64,000 nucleotides of DNA from Litorimonas sp964352855 (GTDB lineage: Bacteria > Pseudomonadota > Alphaproteobacteria > Caulobacterales > Maricaulaceae). Under the pieces are notes generated by a model that was given only the letters and a program-made list of their open reading frames with translations, was not told the DNA's origin and searched no databases. Both the position numbers and the translations under genes were made by a program. The DNA is taken from the NCBI GenBank assembly GCA_964352855.1, contig CAYGTR010000006.1:1-64000 (forward strand). Direction: 5' to 3'. Below are positions 17,787 to 25,585 of the stretch, piece by piece (within the stretch, counting starts at the first letter, position 1; each line of letters opens with the position of its first letter).

Positions 17787-17810
17787 GACGAGGGTTTATG
17801 CCGTAGAGCT

Positions 17811-18635
17811 TTATTCTTCAACCAGGCAAAGAACCTGCGCAATACGGCGATCGCGTCTGAGCCGGTCGGCTTGAAGGCCATAGGTCGCGAGTTGGAGCGG
17901 CTCCGGATTACCTGTTGTTTCCAGGAAGAAAGGTTGCAAAGCCCGTGGAGCGACTGAATAGATCCGGCCACGTCTGGGGTTTTCTGCAGTGATAACACCA
18001 ATGACTTCACCGTCTTTATCAAGAACGGGGGCACCGGAAAGACCACCAAGACTTCCTCTCAACCCATTTGTTCTGCCGATTTCCGCCCACGCTAAAACGG
18101 ACTCATCTGACGTGTAACGACCACGAACGAGCATACGATTACGGGAGATCAGACTGCCAACAGCTTCGCCGGGACGACCTTGTGGGAAGCCGATAAAATA
18201 GCCCGTTTCACCGACTTGACGTCTTGTGTTCACATCATTTGGCAGGGGTCTGCGGGCCCAGTTTGTGTTCAGTAAAGCTAAGTCATTTTTTTCAAAGACG
18301 TCGTATTCCGCGCCGATTATGCGGTTATTTCCAATTTTCAGCGCGACCTCACTACAGCCATCAACAACATGCCGCGCGGTCAACCAATTTCCTTCATTAT
18401 CAATGGCAAAGGCCGTGCCTGTGCCAGATCGCGGTATATCAATCTGCGTGATGATCTGATCATCACGGGGGCTTTCACTCGGCAGTAAAGGGCCAAGTTC
18501 AGGAGGGGGAGGCGGCGCGCTGACATCATCGCTCATGCGGGTTGCGTTAAAATAAATTAACCCGACAACAAAGGCATAAAACAGCCAATCCGGTATCTTC
18601 CGGAACACAGCTTTACCCGACGATTGCGACAGCAA
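17811..18635 (-). CDS. Membrane-anchored trypsin-like serine protease
   Basis: The 274-residue protein has an N-terminal anchor (WLFYAFVVGLIYFNA), a Pro-rich linker and a chymotrypsin-fold domain. The triad is complete: His89 in TARHVVDG, Asp118 in KNDLALL, and Ser200 in GGLSGAPVLD. There is no PDZ domain, unlike DegQ elsewhere in this window. It should act in the periplasm at the inner membrane. Its start lies 23 bases inside the 3' end of the DUF350 gene, which suggests translational coupling. The substrate is unknown. Confidence 0.82.
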   Translation of the reverse strand: MLSQSSGKAVFRKIPDWLFYAFVVGLIYFNATRMSDDVSAPPPPPELGPLLPSESPRDDQIITQIDIPRSGTGTAFAIDNEGNWLTARHVVDGCSEVALKIGNNRIIGAEYDVFEKNDLALLNTNWARRPLPNDVNTRRQVGETGYFIGFPQGRPGEAVGSLISRNRMLVRGRYTSDESVLAWAEIGRTNGLRGSLGGLSGAPVLDKDGEVIGVITAENPRRGRIYSVAPRALQPFFLETTGNPEPLQLATYGLQADRLRRDRRIAQVLCLVEE

Positions 18636-19026
18636 GAATGATCGAGCCAGCTACTTTAAAGGCTGCCAGCACGAGGGCGGGAGCCGTTTCGTTATTCTCA
18701 ATACGTTCGGGCATGCCTTTGAAAATAGCATCCGTCAGGCGGAATAGGAAAAGTTGCAGAAATACACTCATTGTGCCCCAAAGTGCGACATCAAACAAGC
18801 TGAAACGATTAACAAGACACGCTGATAAAGGCAGCGCCAAACTGATAATTAAAGAGCTGAAATGTATCGCGGCGGCCATATTACCGTCTTGAACGAGCTG
18901 TAACTCTTTATGAGGCGTTAGGCGTGTATAGATAACAAGGCCGATGACATAAATCGCCGTCACAATAACAAGGTAAAAAATCAAATAGGGAAAGCCATTG
19001 GCCAGACTGTCGAGAGCAGGACGCAT
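18613..19026 (-). CDS. DUF350 family membrane protein
   Basis: The 137-residue integral membrane protein has four hydrophobic segments and the DUF350 features: LVQDGNMAAAIHFSSLIISLALPL, with its AAAI/glycine pattern, and a late FRLTDAIFKGMP. The family function is unknown; members often neighbour envelope or stress proteins. AAAGGGGC lies seven bases upstream of the ATG. It leads a four-gene minus-strand operon with the trypsin-like protease (23-base overlap), extensin and TerB-like genes. Confidence 0.75.
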   Translation of the reverse strand: MRPALDSLANGFPYLIFYLVIVTAIYVIGLVIYTRLTPHKELQLVQDGNMAAAIHFSSLIISLALPLSACLVNRFSLFDVALWGTMSVFLQLFLFRLTDAIFKGMPERIENNETAPALVLAAFKVAGSIILAVAIVG

Positions 19027-19180
19027 GAAAGCCCCTTTATGTTATCGTTGTGCCCCGTGCCGCATTCCCACCTTACGACATGAATATGCATGGTCAAAGC
19101 GGCTACATTTCGCAAGCACAAAATGCTGTTAGGGCTGAGATAATTAATTAGAGTTTCGCCTTAGGTGTATAAGAATGGTT

Positions 19181-20353
19181 TTAGCCCGCTGTTTTTGCGT
19201 CTGCTCTGATCTCACTGGCGCGCTTTTTCTCTGACTCTGATTTTAACTGCCCGCAGGCAGCCAGAATATCTCGACCGCGTGGCGTTCGAATGGGGCTAGC
19301 ATAGCCTGCACGGTTTACAATATCTGAGAAGGCCTCAATTGTTTCCCAATCTGAACATTCATACTCTGAACCTGGCCAAGGGTTAAAAGGTATCAAATTG
19401 ACTTTGGCAGGAATGCCTTTCAGCAAATTGATGAGCTCTTTCGCGTGTTTTGGGCTGTCATTCACGCCTTTTAGCATGACATATTCAAATGTGATGCGAC
19501 GTGAGTTTGAAAGCCCGGGATAGTCACGACAGGCTTGCATCAGTTCGGCCAAAGGATATTTTTTATTGATCGGCATAATCTGGGTGCGCAAGTCATCATT
19601 GGCGGCGTGCAAAGAAATGGCAAGCATCGCAGAGGTGCGTTCTCCCATAGGCCCGATTTCGGGCACGACACCGCTGGTGGAGACTGTGATACGGCGACGA
19701 CCAATACCGAGGCCTTCCGGATCACAAATAATGTCCAGAGAATCTCCAACCTGTTCTGTATTATAAAGGGGCTCTCCCATGCCCATAAAAACAATATTCG
19801 TCAGGCGACGGTTTTCTTGGGTTGTTGGCCATTCGCCAAGGTCATCCCGTGCAATAATAACTTGCAGCACGATTTCGCGGGCCGTTAAATTACGCACAAG
19901 CCGCTGGGTGCCTGTGTGGCAGAATTTACAGGTCAGCGTGCAGCCGACTTGTGAGGACACGCAAAGTGCCCCCGTCTTCGACACGTCAGGAATAAAAACG
20001 CTTTCAACCTCAATTCCGGGAGCCATGCGGATGAGATATTTCCGAGTTCCATCAATACTGATTTGACGTTCAACGATTTCAGGGCGCTCAAGCGTGAAAT
20101 GCGCGGAGAGCTTTGAACGTAAAGGCTTCGCAATATTGGTCATTTCGTCCCAATCCCGGACGCCATAATTGTAAATCCAGTGGAAGATTTGCTTTGTGCG
20201 CATGCGAATTTTCTTGGGCTCAATCCCAAAATCTTCCAAATGTGCTGCAATGTCTTTGCGCCCTAGCCCGACAAGCGACGGACGGATATCCAATGCCGGA
20301 GAGGGAGCGGCCTTAATCGGCTCTGCTGTTTGTATGAGTGTGGTTTTCGCCAT
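19181..20353 (-). CDS. rlmN: Dual-specificity 23S rRNA/tRNA m2A methyltransferase
   Basis: This radical-SAM enzyme methylates A2503 of 23S rRNA and A37 of some tRNAs at C2. It has 390 residues. The cluster motif is Cys138, Cys142 and Cys145 in GCTLTCKFC. The methyl-carrying cysteine is Cys367 in ILAACGQL. GMGEPLYN and STSGVVPEI are typical RlmN segments. The protein has a longer N-terminal leader than the Escherichia coli enzyme. The gene stands alone, and the upstream 144 bp also carry the divergent promoter of the ammonium-sensor kinase. Confidence 0.95.
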   Translation of the reverse strand: MAKTTLIQTAEPIKAAPSPALDIRPSLVGLGRKDIAAHLEDFGIEPKKIRMRTKQIFHWIYNYGVRDWDEMTNIAKPLRSKLSAHFTLERPEIVERQISIDGTRKYLIRMAPGIEVESVFIPDVSKTGALCVSSQVGCTLTCKFCHTGTQRLVRNLTAREIVLQVIIARDDLGEWPTTQENRRLTNIVFMGMGEPLYNTEQVGDSLDIICDPEGLGIGRRRITVSTSGVVPEIGPMGERTSAMLAISLHAANDDLRTQIMPINKKYPLAELMQACRDYPGLSNSRRITFEYVMLKGVNDSPKHAKELINLLKGIPAKVNLIPFNPWPGSEYECSDWETIEAFSDIVNRAGYASPIRTPRGRDILAACGQLKSESEKKRASEIRADAKTAG

Positions 20354-20429
20354 GGCGGGGCTTTATCATGACCACCCCCAAAACGTCACGTCTTTTTACA
20401 GTCACAACAAATACAAGCTTTTATTTAAC

Positions 20430-20466
20430 AACACCATATTGGTGTTAACTCTTTTTTTGCTATAAT
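20430..20466 (+). promoter_or_regulatory. Promoter and palindromic operator of the Amt-kinase gene
   Basis: A perfect inverted repeat AACACCA-TAT-TGGTGTT spans 20430-20446. It overlaps a possible -35 (TTGGTG, 20439-20444), and a consensus -10 TATAAT lies at 20461-20466 after a 16-base spacer. Transcription would begin near 20473, about 25 bases before the ATG at 20498. The repeat sits where a repressor, or an activator of a weak -35, would bind. I see no -24/-12 sigma-54 pattern. Confidence 0.6.
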
Positions 20467-20497
20467 CGTCGACATAATTCCCAAGAACGGAACTTCT

Positions 20498-23400
20498 ATG
20501 ACCTCTATGTGGATGATTATTGCGGCCTTTATGGTCTTTCTTATGCAGGCGGGCTTCTTGTTGATTGAAGCTGGTTCTGTGAGATCAAAAAATTCAGTCA
20601 ACGTTGCGCAGAAAAACATCTCTGACATGATTGTTTGCGTGCTTATCTATAGCTTTGTAGGCTTTTCTATCATGTTTGGTCTGTCCGTTGGCGGATTTTT
20701 TGGTCTGGGAGACATAAAGAGTGCCCTCGAAGATAGTGCCGAGTGGCCGACCTTCCTTGTTTTTAACTTAGCTTTCTGTTCTGTGGTTGCGACGATTGTG
20801 TCCGGCGCCGTTGCAGAACGCATGCGTATTGCGGCCTACCTTATCAGCACGGCTTTAATCGCGGCTCTTGTATATCCTGTCTTTGGGCATTGGGTCTGGG
20901 GAAACACAATTATGACGTCAAACCCCGCCTTTCTGGCAGATATCGGTTTTTATGATCATGCAGGGGGTGTGGCGATTCATGCTTTGGGAGGATTCTTTGC
21001 CTTGGCAGCCATAATGACACTTGGGCCGCGTCAGGGACGCTTTGACGATCAGGGAAATGTCTTACCTATCACTGGGCATAGTGCGATTTTGGCGCTCTGT
21101 GGTGCCCTTATTCTTTTTGTGACGTGGATACCGTTTAACACTGGAACGCTTCAGCCCGGATCGCAGCTTTTTGCGGATGTGGCTCTCAACACGTTGATTG
21201 CAGGGGCGATGGGCGGGCTTGCCGGAAAAGCGATGGGCTATTTTCAAGATGATAAAACATTTAACCCGTCTGCAAGTTTTAATGGGATGGTTGCCGGACT
21301 CGTCGCGGTGACGTCCGGGGTCACTCTTTTAGGGCCCGTCGGTGCCGCAATGATCGGGTTTATTGGTGGGATTTTTGCAACTTATGCCAATCATGTCATT
21401 CTCCATAAGCTAAAATTAGACGATCCTATCGGTGTCGTCGGTGTTCATGGCGTGGCGGGCATTATTGGCGCGCTCGCATTCCCTTTTCTGGCGATTGTTC
21501 CACTGCCTGAAGGTGATGTCGGCTTGCAATTTATGGCGCAGCTAATTGGGTGTTTGACTTGTGTTCTTTGGTCAATGAGTGCCGGTTTCGCGATTATAGG
21601 AGCTTTCAAATCTATGGGCATTCTGCGCGTATCTGCTGCACAAGAGCATTTTGGACTGAATTACGGAGAGCATCTCAAAGGTGTTACGAAGGATCATCTT
21701 GAAGCCGCCTATGCTGCTACGAATCATGTTACTGATAATGAAGCCGCTCATAGGGCTGTCACGCTCTCGGATACAAGTCACTTTGCCGCCGCTCTTCCTC
21801 AGTCTGAAGTGGGATATGCCTTAACAAGGATGACGGAGTTGAACCAAAGGCAAGCCACTGAGTTGGACGAAGCCGGTCAAATTTTTGAGACATCATTAGA
21901 TAGCTTGGATGATGGTATTTTTATATACAGTTCTGATTTTGAAGTGATGAGTTTCAACAAGGCTTGTTGCGATATTTTCGCGAATTTCGGTATGACGATA
22001 AGCAAAGGCATGACTCGCTCCGATATTTTGGATCAATGTTTCGAAAATAATGTCTTCCCTGATGCGAGGGAGATGCCCAAAGCACAATTTGTTAAACTCT
22101 TTCATGACGCTGATAAACAGGGTTCCCAAGAGGTGCAGACTCAAACAAAAACAGCTGATTATTATCTGATGAAAACGCGGGGAACTCAATTTGGCGGCTC
22201 TATCGTAACTTTGACGGATATTACAACGATTAAAGAAGCGCAATTTAAGGCCGAAGCTGCCGAAAAAGCGAAATCAGAATTTTTGGCGAATATGAGCCAT
22301 GAAATTCGGACGCCCATGAACGGCATCATCGGTATGTCAGACCTATTAGCTATAACAGAATTGACAGAGCGCCAACGACATTTCGTAGGCACAATTGCCA
22401 AGTCCGGCGCGGCGCTGATGACGATTATCAATGATATTTTGGACTTTTCAAAAATCGAAGCCGGACAAGTGCATCTCGAGCAAGAGCCGTTTAACCTGCG
22501 TGAAGCGATAGAGGATGTCGCCACGCTCATGTCGAGTACAGCGTCCGATAAGGAACTGGATCTTATTGTCCGTTTTGCGCCGCAGCTCCCGACAAGCTAT
22601 GTCGGTGATGTCGGTCGCATGCGGCAGATATTAATCAATTTGGTTGGGAATGCGGTCAAATTCACCGAAAGTGGTCACGTATTGGTGAATGTCGACGGTC
22701 GGGTGGATCAAGATAGAGCGCATTTGACGTTTAAAATTGAAGATACAGGTATCGGTATTCCAAATAAAGATTTGGCCCATGTCTTTCATAAATTTAGACA
22801 GGTCGATGGTTCCAATACGCGTAAATATGAGGGCACAGGTCTTGGCCTGAGCATTACGTCGAACCTTATAGATTTGATGGGCGGCGACATAGGCGTCGAA
22901 AGCGAGCTCGGTAAAGGGACGGTTTTTAAGGCCAATCTGTCTTTCCCTCTCGCCGAGGATGAATCGCCTCGCCGGACCCCCCCTTTTGAAATTAAAGGCA
23001 GTAATGTTTTAGTTGTTGATGACAATAAGATTAATCGCGACATTTACACCGAACAATTAAAGCATTGGCAATGTCGTCCCTTAGCCGTCGAAAGTGGTCA
23101 AAAGGCCTTACATGTGCTCAAAAACGCGCAGTCGCAAAATGTGAATTTTGACCTTATTATAATTGATTACCATATGCCTGACATGAATGGTGAGGCCTTG
23201 TTTAATGCCTTAAAAGCAAATCCTGCCTTCCGAAACATTCCCGTTCTCATGCTATCCTCGGTGAGTGAAGATGCGACCGCTAAGCGTCTTATGGCAAACG
23301 GATTAGCACGGTCGCTAACCAAACCCGTGAGAGCCTCCATGCTATTGGATAATATTGCGAATATTCTTTTTGCGGCAAAGGCGACAGATGAACCGCTTGA

Positions 23401-23938
23401 TACGGCCATGTCGATGACGCCCGTAAACCAGAAGCCTTATGCGCCTCTCCAGATTGCGGAGTTGACCGATACCGTTGAGCCTGAAAACAACCAGCCCGCT
23501 ACACGCGAAAGCATGTCGTCGGACAAAGTCGAGAGATTAGATATTTTGGTCGCGGAAGATAATGAAACCAACCAGATATATATGCGTTATATTTTAGACG
23601 AGATAGATGTGACTTATAAAATCGTTGATAATGGCGTGCAGGCGGTCGAGTCATGGGGCGCGCATAAGCCCCGTTTGATCTTGATGGATATATCTATGCC
23701 GGAAATGAATGGTTATGAGGCGACGGATAAAATCCGTGCGTTTGAAAAAGACGGGCGCTCGGAACGCACACCTATTATTGCCGTGACCGCCCATACGTTA
23801 AAAGGAGATCGCGAGCGTTGTTTAGAGGCTGGTATGGATGATTATTTATCCAAGCCCCTCACTATTTCCAGCCTTCACAAAAAGCTAGAAGAGTGGGGCG
23901 TTATCACGAAAGATCAACTTGCCAGAAAAGCGAGCTAA
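20498..23938 (+). CDS. Ammonium transporter-hybrid histidine kinase fusion (Amt-PAS-HisKA-HATPase-REC-REC)
   Basis: This is an unbroken 1146-residue protein. Residues 1 to about 395 form an Amt/MEP ammonium channel. EAGSVRSKN is near the start, Asp153 with the first pore histidine His161 lie in YDHAGGVAIHALGG, HWVWG is present, and the second pore histidine His317 is in VGVHGVAG. A linker leads to a PAS domain (about 463-575) and HisKA with phospho-acceptor His601 (MSHEIRTP). HATPase follows with its N-box near 717 and late glycine boxes GTGLGLS. REC1 has Asp890 and REC2 Asp1064. Kinase, ATP and receiver residues are all intact, as are the channel histidines. I infer that ammonium binding or flux controls phospho-transfer. 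Amt-kinase fusions are known (Kuenenia Ks-Amt5). No glnK, Hpt or separate response regulator is in this window. Confidence 0.92.
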   Translation: MTSMWMIIAAFMVFLMQAGFLLIEAGSVRSKNSVNVAQKNISDMIVCVLIYSFVGFSIMFGLSVGGFFGLGDIKSALEDSAEWPTFLVFNLAFCSVVATIVSGAVAERMRIAAYLISTALIAALVYPVFGHWVWGNTIMTSNPAFLADIGFYDHAGGVAIHALGGFFALAAIMTLGPRQGRFDDQGNVLPITGHSAILALCGALILFVTWIPFNTGTLQPGSQLFADVALNTLIAGAMGGLAGKAMGYFQDDKTFNPSASFNGMVAGLVAVTSGVTLLGPVGAAMIGFIGGIFATYANHVILHKLKLDDPIGVVGVHGVAGIIGALAFPFLAIVPLPEGDVGLQFMAQLIGCLTCVLWSMSAGFAIIGAFKSMGILRVSAAQEHFGLNYGEHLKGVTKDHLEAAYAATNHVTDNEAAHRAVTLSDTSHFAAALPQSEVGYALTRMTELNQRQATELDEAGQIFETSLDSLDDGIFIYSSDFEVMSFNKACCDIFANFGMTISKGMTRSDILDQCFENNVFPDAREMPKAQFVKLFHDADKQGSQEVQTQTKTADYYLMKTRGTQFGGSIVTLTDITTIKEAQFKAEAAEKAKSEFLANMSHEIRTPMNGIIGMSDLLAITELTERQRHFVGTIAKSGAALMTIINDILDFSKIEAGQVHLEQEPFNLREAIEDVATLMSSTASDKELDLIVRFAPQLPTSYVGDVGRMRQILINLVGNAVKFTESGHVLVNVDGRVDQDRAHLTFKIEDTGIGIPNKDLAHVFHKFRQVDGSNTRKYEGTGLGLSITSNLIDLMGGDIGVESELGKGTVFKANLSFPLAEDESPRRTPPFEIKGSNVLVVDDNKINRDIYTEQLKHWQCRPLAVESGQKALHVLKNAQSQNVNFDLIIIDYHMPDMNGEALFNALKANPAFRNIPVLMLSSVSEDATAKRLMANGLARSLTKPVRASMLLDNIANILFAAKATDEPLDTAMSMTPVNQKPYAPLQIAELTDTVEPENNQPATRESMSSDKVERLDILVAEDNETNQIYMRYILDEIDVTYKIVDNGVQAVESWGAHKPRLILMDISMPEMNGYEATDKIRAFEKDGRSERTPIIAVTAHTLKGDRERCLEAGMDDYLSKPLTISSLHKKLEEWGVITKDQLARKAS

Positions 23939-23942
23939 TAGC

Positions 23943-24365
23943 TTAGTTGAGAACAAGCCCTTCATGCGGGCTGTCGAGAACGAAAGTTGGGATATCGATA
24001 TCGTAACTTTCTCCATCTGTCGCTTCGACACGATAAGTTCCGCGCATCATACCTGAGGGAGCCGTTAGAGGTGCGCCGCTTGTGTAACGAAAGACTTCGC
24101 CGGATTTTATCGTGGGTTGTTCACCCACAACTCCGGAGCCGTGGACTTCTTGGACTTGACCGCGACTATCTGCGATTTGCCAGAACCGACCCGTGACTTG
24201 AAGGTCTTTTGAGCCCTGATTATCGATTTCGACAGTATAAGCCCAAATGAACCGCGAATCAGAGACAGAGGATTGTTCTGCGAGAAACTCTGGTTCTACA
24301 CGAACGATGACGTCTTTTGTGCGCTGTTCAAATAAAGGCGGTGTTGTCGTTCCAACAGTTCGCAT
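23943..24365 (-). CDS. apaG: ApaG domain protein
   Basis: The 140-residue protein has the single ApaG beta-sandwich: RFIWAYTVEIDNQGS, LTGRFW-like QVTGRFWQIAD, VVGEQPTIKSGEVFRYTSG and MRGTYRVEATDGESYDIDIPTF. The family is linked to Co2+/Mg2+ resistance and diadenosine tetraphosphate metabolism, but its biochemistry is poorly understood. GGGAG stands seven bases before the ATG. It is convergent with the ammonium-sensor kinase (4 bases between) and divergent from dcd. Confidence 0.9.
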   Translation of the reverse strand: MRTVGTTTPPLFEQRTKDVIVRVEPEFLAEQSSVSDSRFIWAYTVEIDNQGSKDLQVTGRFWQIADSRGQVQEVHGSGVVGEQPTIKSGEVFRYTSGAPLTAPSGMMRGTYRVEATDGESYDIDIPTFVLDSPHEGLVLN

Positions 24366-24456
24366 CCCCGTCTCCCACGTTTGATTCCCGCAAAAACTCG
24401 AAAATCGTCTCTCTCAAACACATTATTGCGCCCGAAATCCTCGACTCGCAAGCGCT

Positions 24457-24485
24457 TTGACCGTTTCCCCCCAGAAATTTACAGT
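24457..24485 (+). promoter_or_regulatory. Candidate dcd promoter
   Basis: TTGACC at 24457-24462 and TACAGT at 24480-24485 are spaced by 17 bases, which predicts a start near 24492 and a leader of about 34 bases before ATG 24526. The -10 is a 4/6 match, so this is only a candidate. Confidence 0.35.
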
Positions 24486-24525
24486 TCATTCTTGTCAGAC
24501 GCGAAAGGCGTGTTACCCCGCACTT

Positions 24526-25554
24526 ATGAAAATGGGTATCCTTCCGGAACAGGCCATAAGGTCATTAATCGCTGACGGTGTCATTACACAGAGCCCGTCA
24601 GACGGGACCTCTGATCATTTGCCGCCCTTGGTGCAACCGGCGAGCTTGGACTTGCAATTAGGGGTCACGGCCTATCGTATGCGCGCCAGCTATTTGCCAG
24701 GTGAGGGCGGCACCATTGCTGAAACATTAGGCGATTTGTGCTTACATACGATTGATATGTCCAATGGCGCAGTCTTGGAAACTGGCTGTGTCTATTTGAT
24801 TCCACTGCGTGAGGCTTTGAAGCTGCCGTCAGATTTAAGCGCCGCTGCCAACCCGAAAAGCTCTACAGGGCGATTGGATGTTTTTACGCGCGTGATTTGT
24901 GATGGGGCCACGCGCTTTGATGCTGTGCCTGCGGGTTATGAAGGCCCGCTTTACGTTGAGGTGGCCCCTCGGACATTTCCAATCCTTGTGCGTCCGGGTG
25001 ATCGCCTCGTGCAATTGCGCTTGCGTTCAGGGGAGTCTCAAATTTTAAATACGCAAACAGTCAGCATAGATTTATACGGCATTGACGGCTCCGGCATTAT
25101 TGGCTGGCGCGCACGGCGACATTCCGGTCTTGTCGACCTTCGCGGCATTGCAGCCCATACCGCCCGCGATTATTGGGAGCCCCTGTATGCGCCTCACGGG
25201 CAACTCGTCTTGGACCCCGAAGAATTTTATATTTTGGCAAGCCAAGAGGCTGTGTCTATATCGCAAAATCAAGCCGCTGAAATGGCTCCAATCGCTCCGG
25301 AAATCGGTGAGTTTCGGGCGCATTATGCCGGCTTTTTTGACCCCGGCTTTGGCCTAGCAGAGGCCGGCGGGCAGGGCAGTCGCGCGGTTTTGGAGGTACG
25401 AGGGCGAGATGTGCCGTTCCTACTTCGCCACGGACAATCCGTCGCCAAGCTCGTCTTCGAGCCGCTAAGTGAAGAACCACAAGCCCTTTATGGCGGCGAA
25501 GGGTCTCATTATCAGTCACAGGGCTTGCGTTTATCCAAACATTTTGCTCTTTAA
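24526..25554 (+). CDS. dcd: dCTP deaminase (long alphaproteobacterial form)
   Basis: This enzyme converts dCTP to dUTP for thymidylate synthesis. From ATG 24526 the protein has 342 residues, nearly twice the classical dCTP deaminase, and looks like two tandem dUTPase-fold halves, as is usual in this class. The first half has VQPASLDLQLG, NPKSSTGRLDVFTR and VRPGDRLVQLRL. The second has DPEEFYILASQEAV, HYAGFFDPGFG and LRHGQSVAKLVFEPL. The frame continues upstream to TTG 24457, but that stretch overlaps a candidate promoter (TTGACC 24457-24462, TACAGT 24480-24485). Together with thymidine kinase it gives two routes to dTMP in the window. Confidence 0.8.
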   Translation: MKMGILPEQAIRSLIADGVITQSPSDGTSDHLPPLVQPASLDLQLGVTAYRMRASYLPGEGGTIAETLGDLCLHTIDMSNGAVLETGCVYLIPLREALKLPSDLSAAANPKSSTGRLDVFTRVICDGATRFDAVPAGYEGPLYVEVAPRTFPILVRPGDRLVQLRLRSGESQILNTQTVSIDLYGIDGSGIIGWRARRHSGLVDLRGIAAHTARDYWEPLYAPHGQLVLDPEEFYILASQEAVSISQNQAAEMAPIAPEIGEFRAHYAGFFDPGFGLAEAGGQGSRAVLEVRGRDVPFLLRHGQSVAKLVFEPLSEEPQALYGGEGSHYQSQGLRLSKHFAL

Positions 25555-25585
25555 GGTTTTAGGGCTCAAATTAAGGGGAGGCGAC

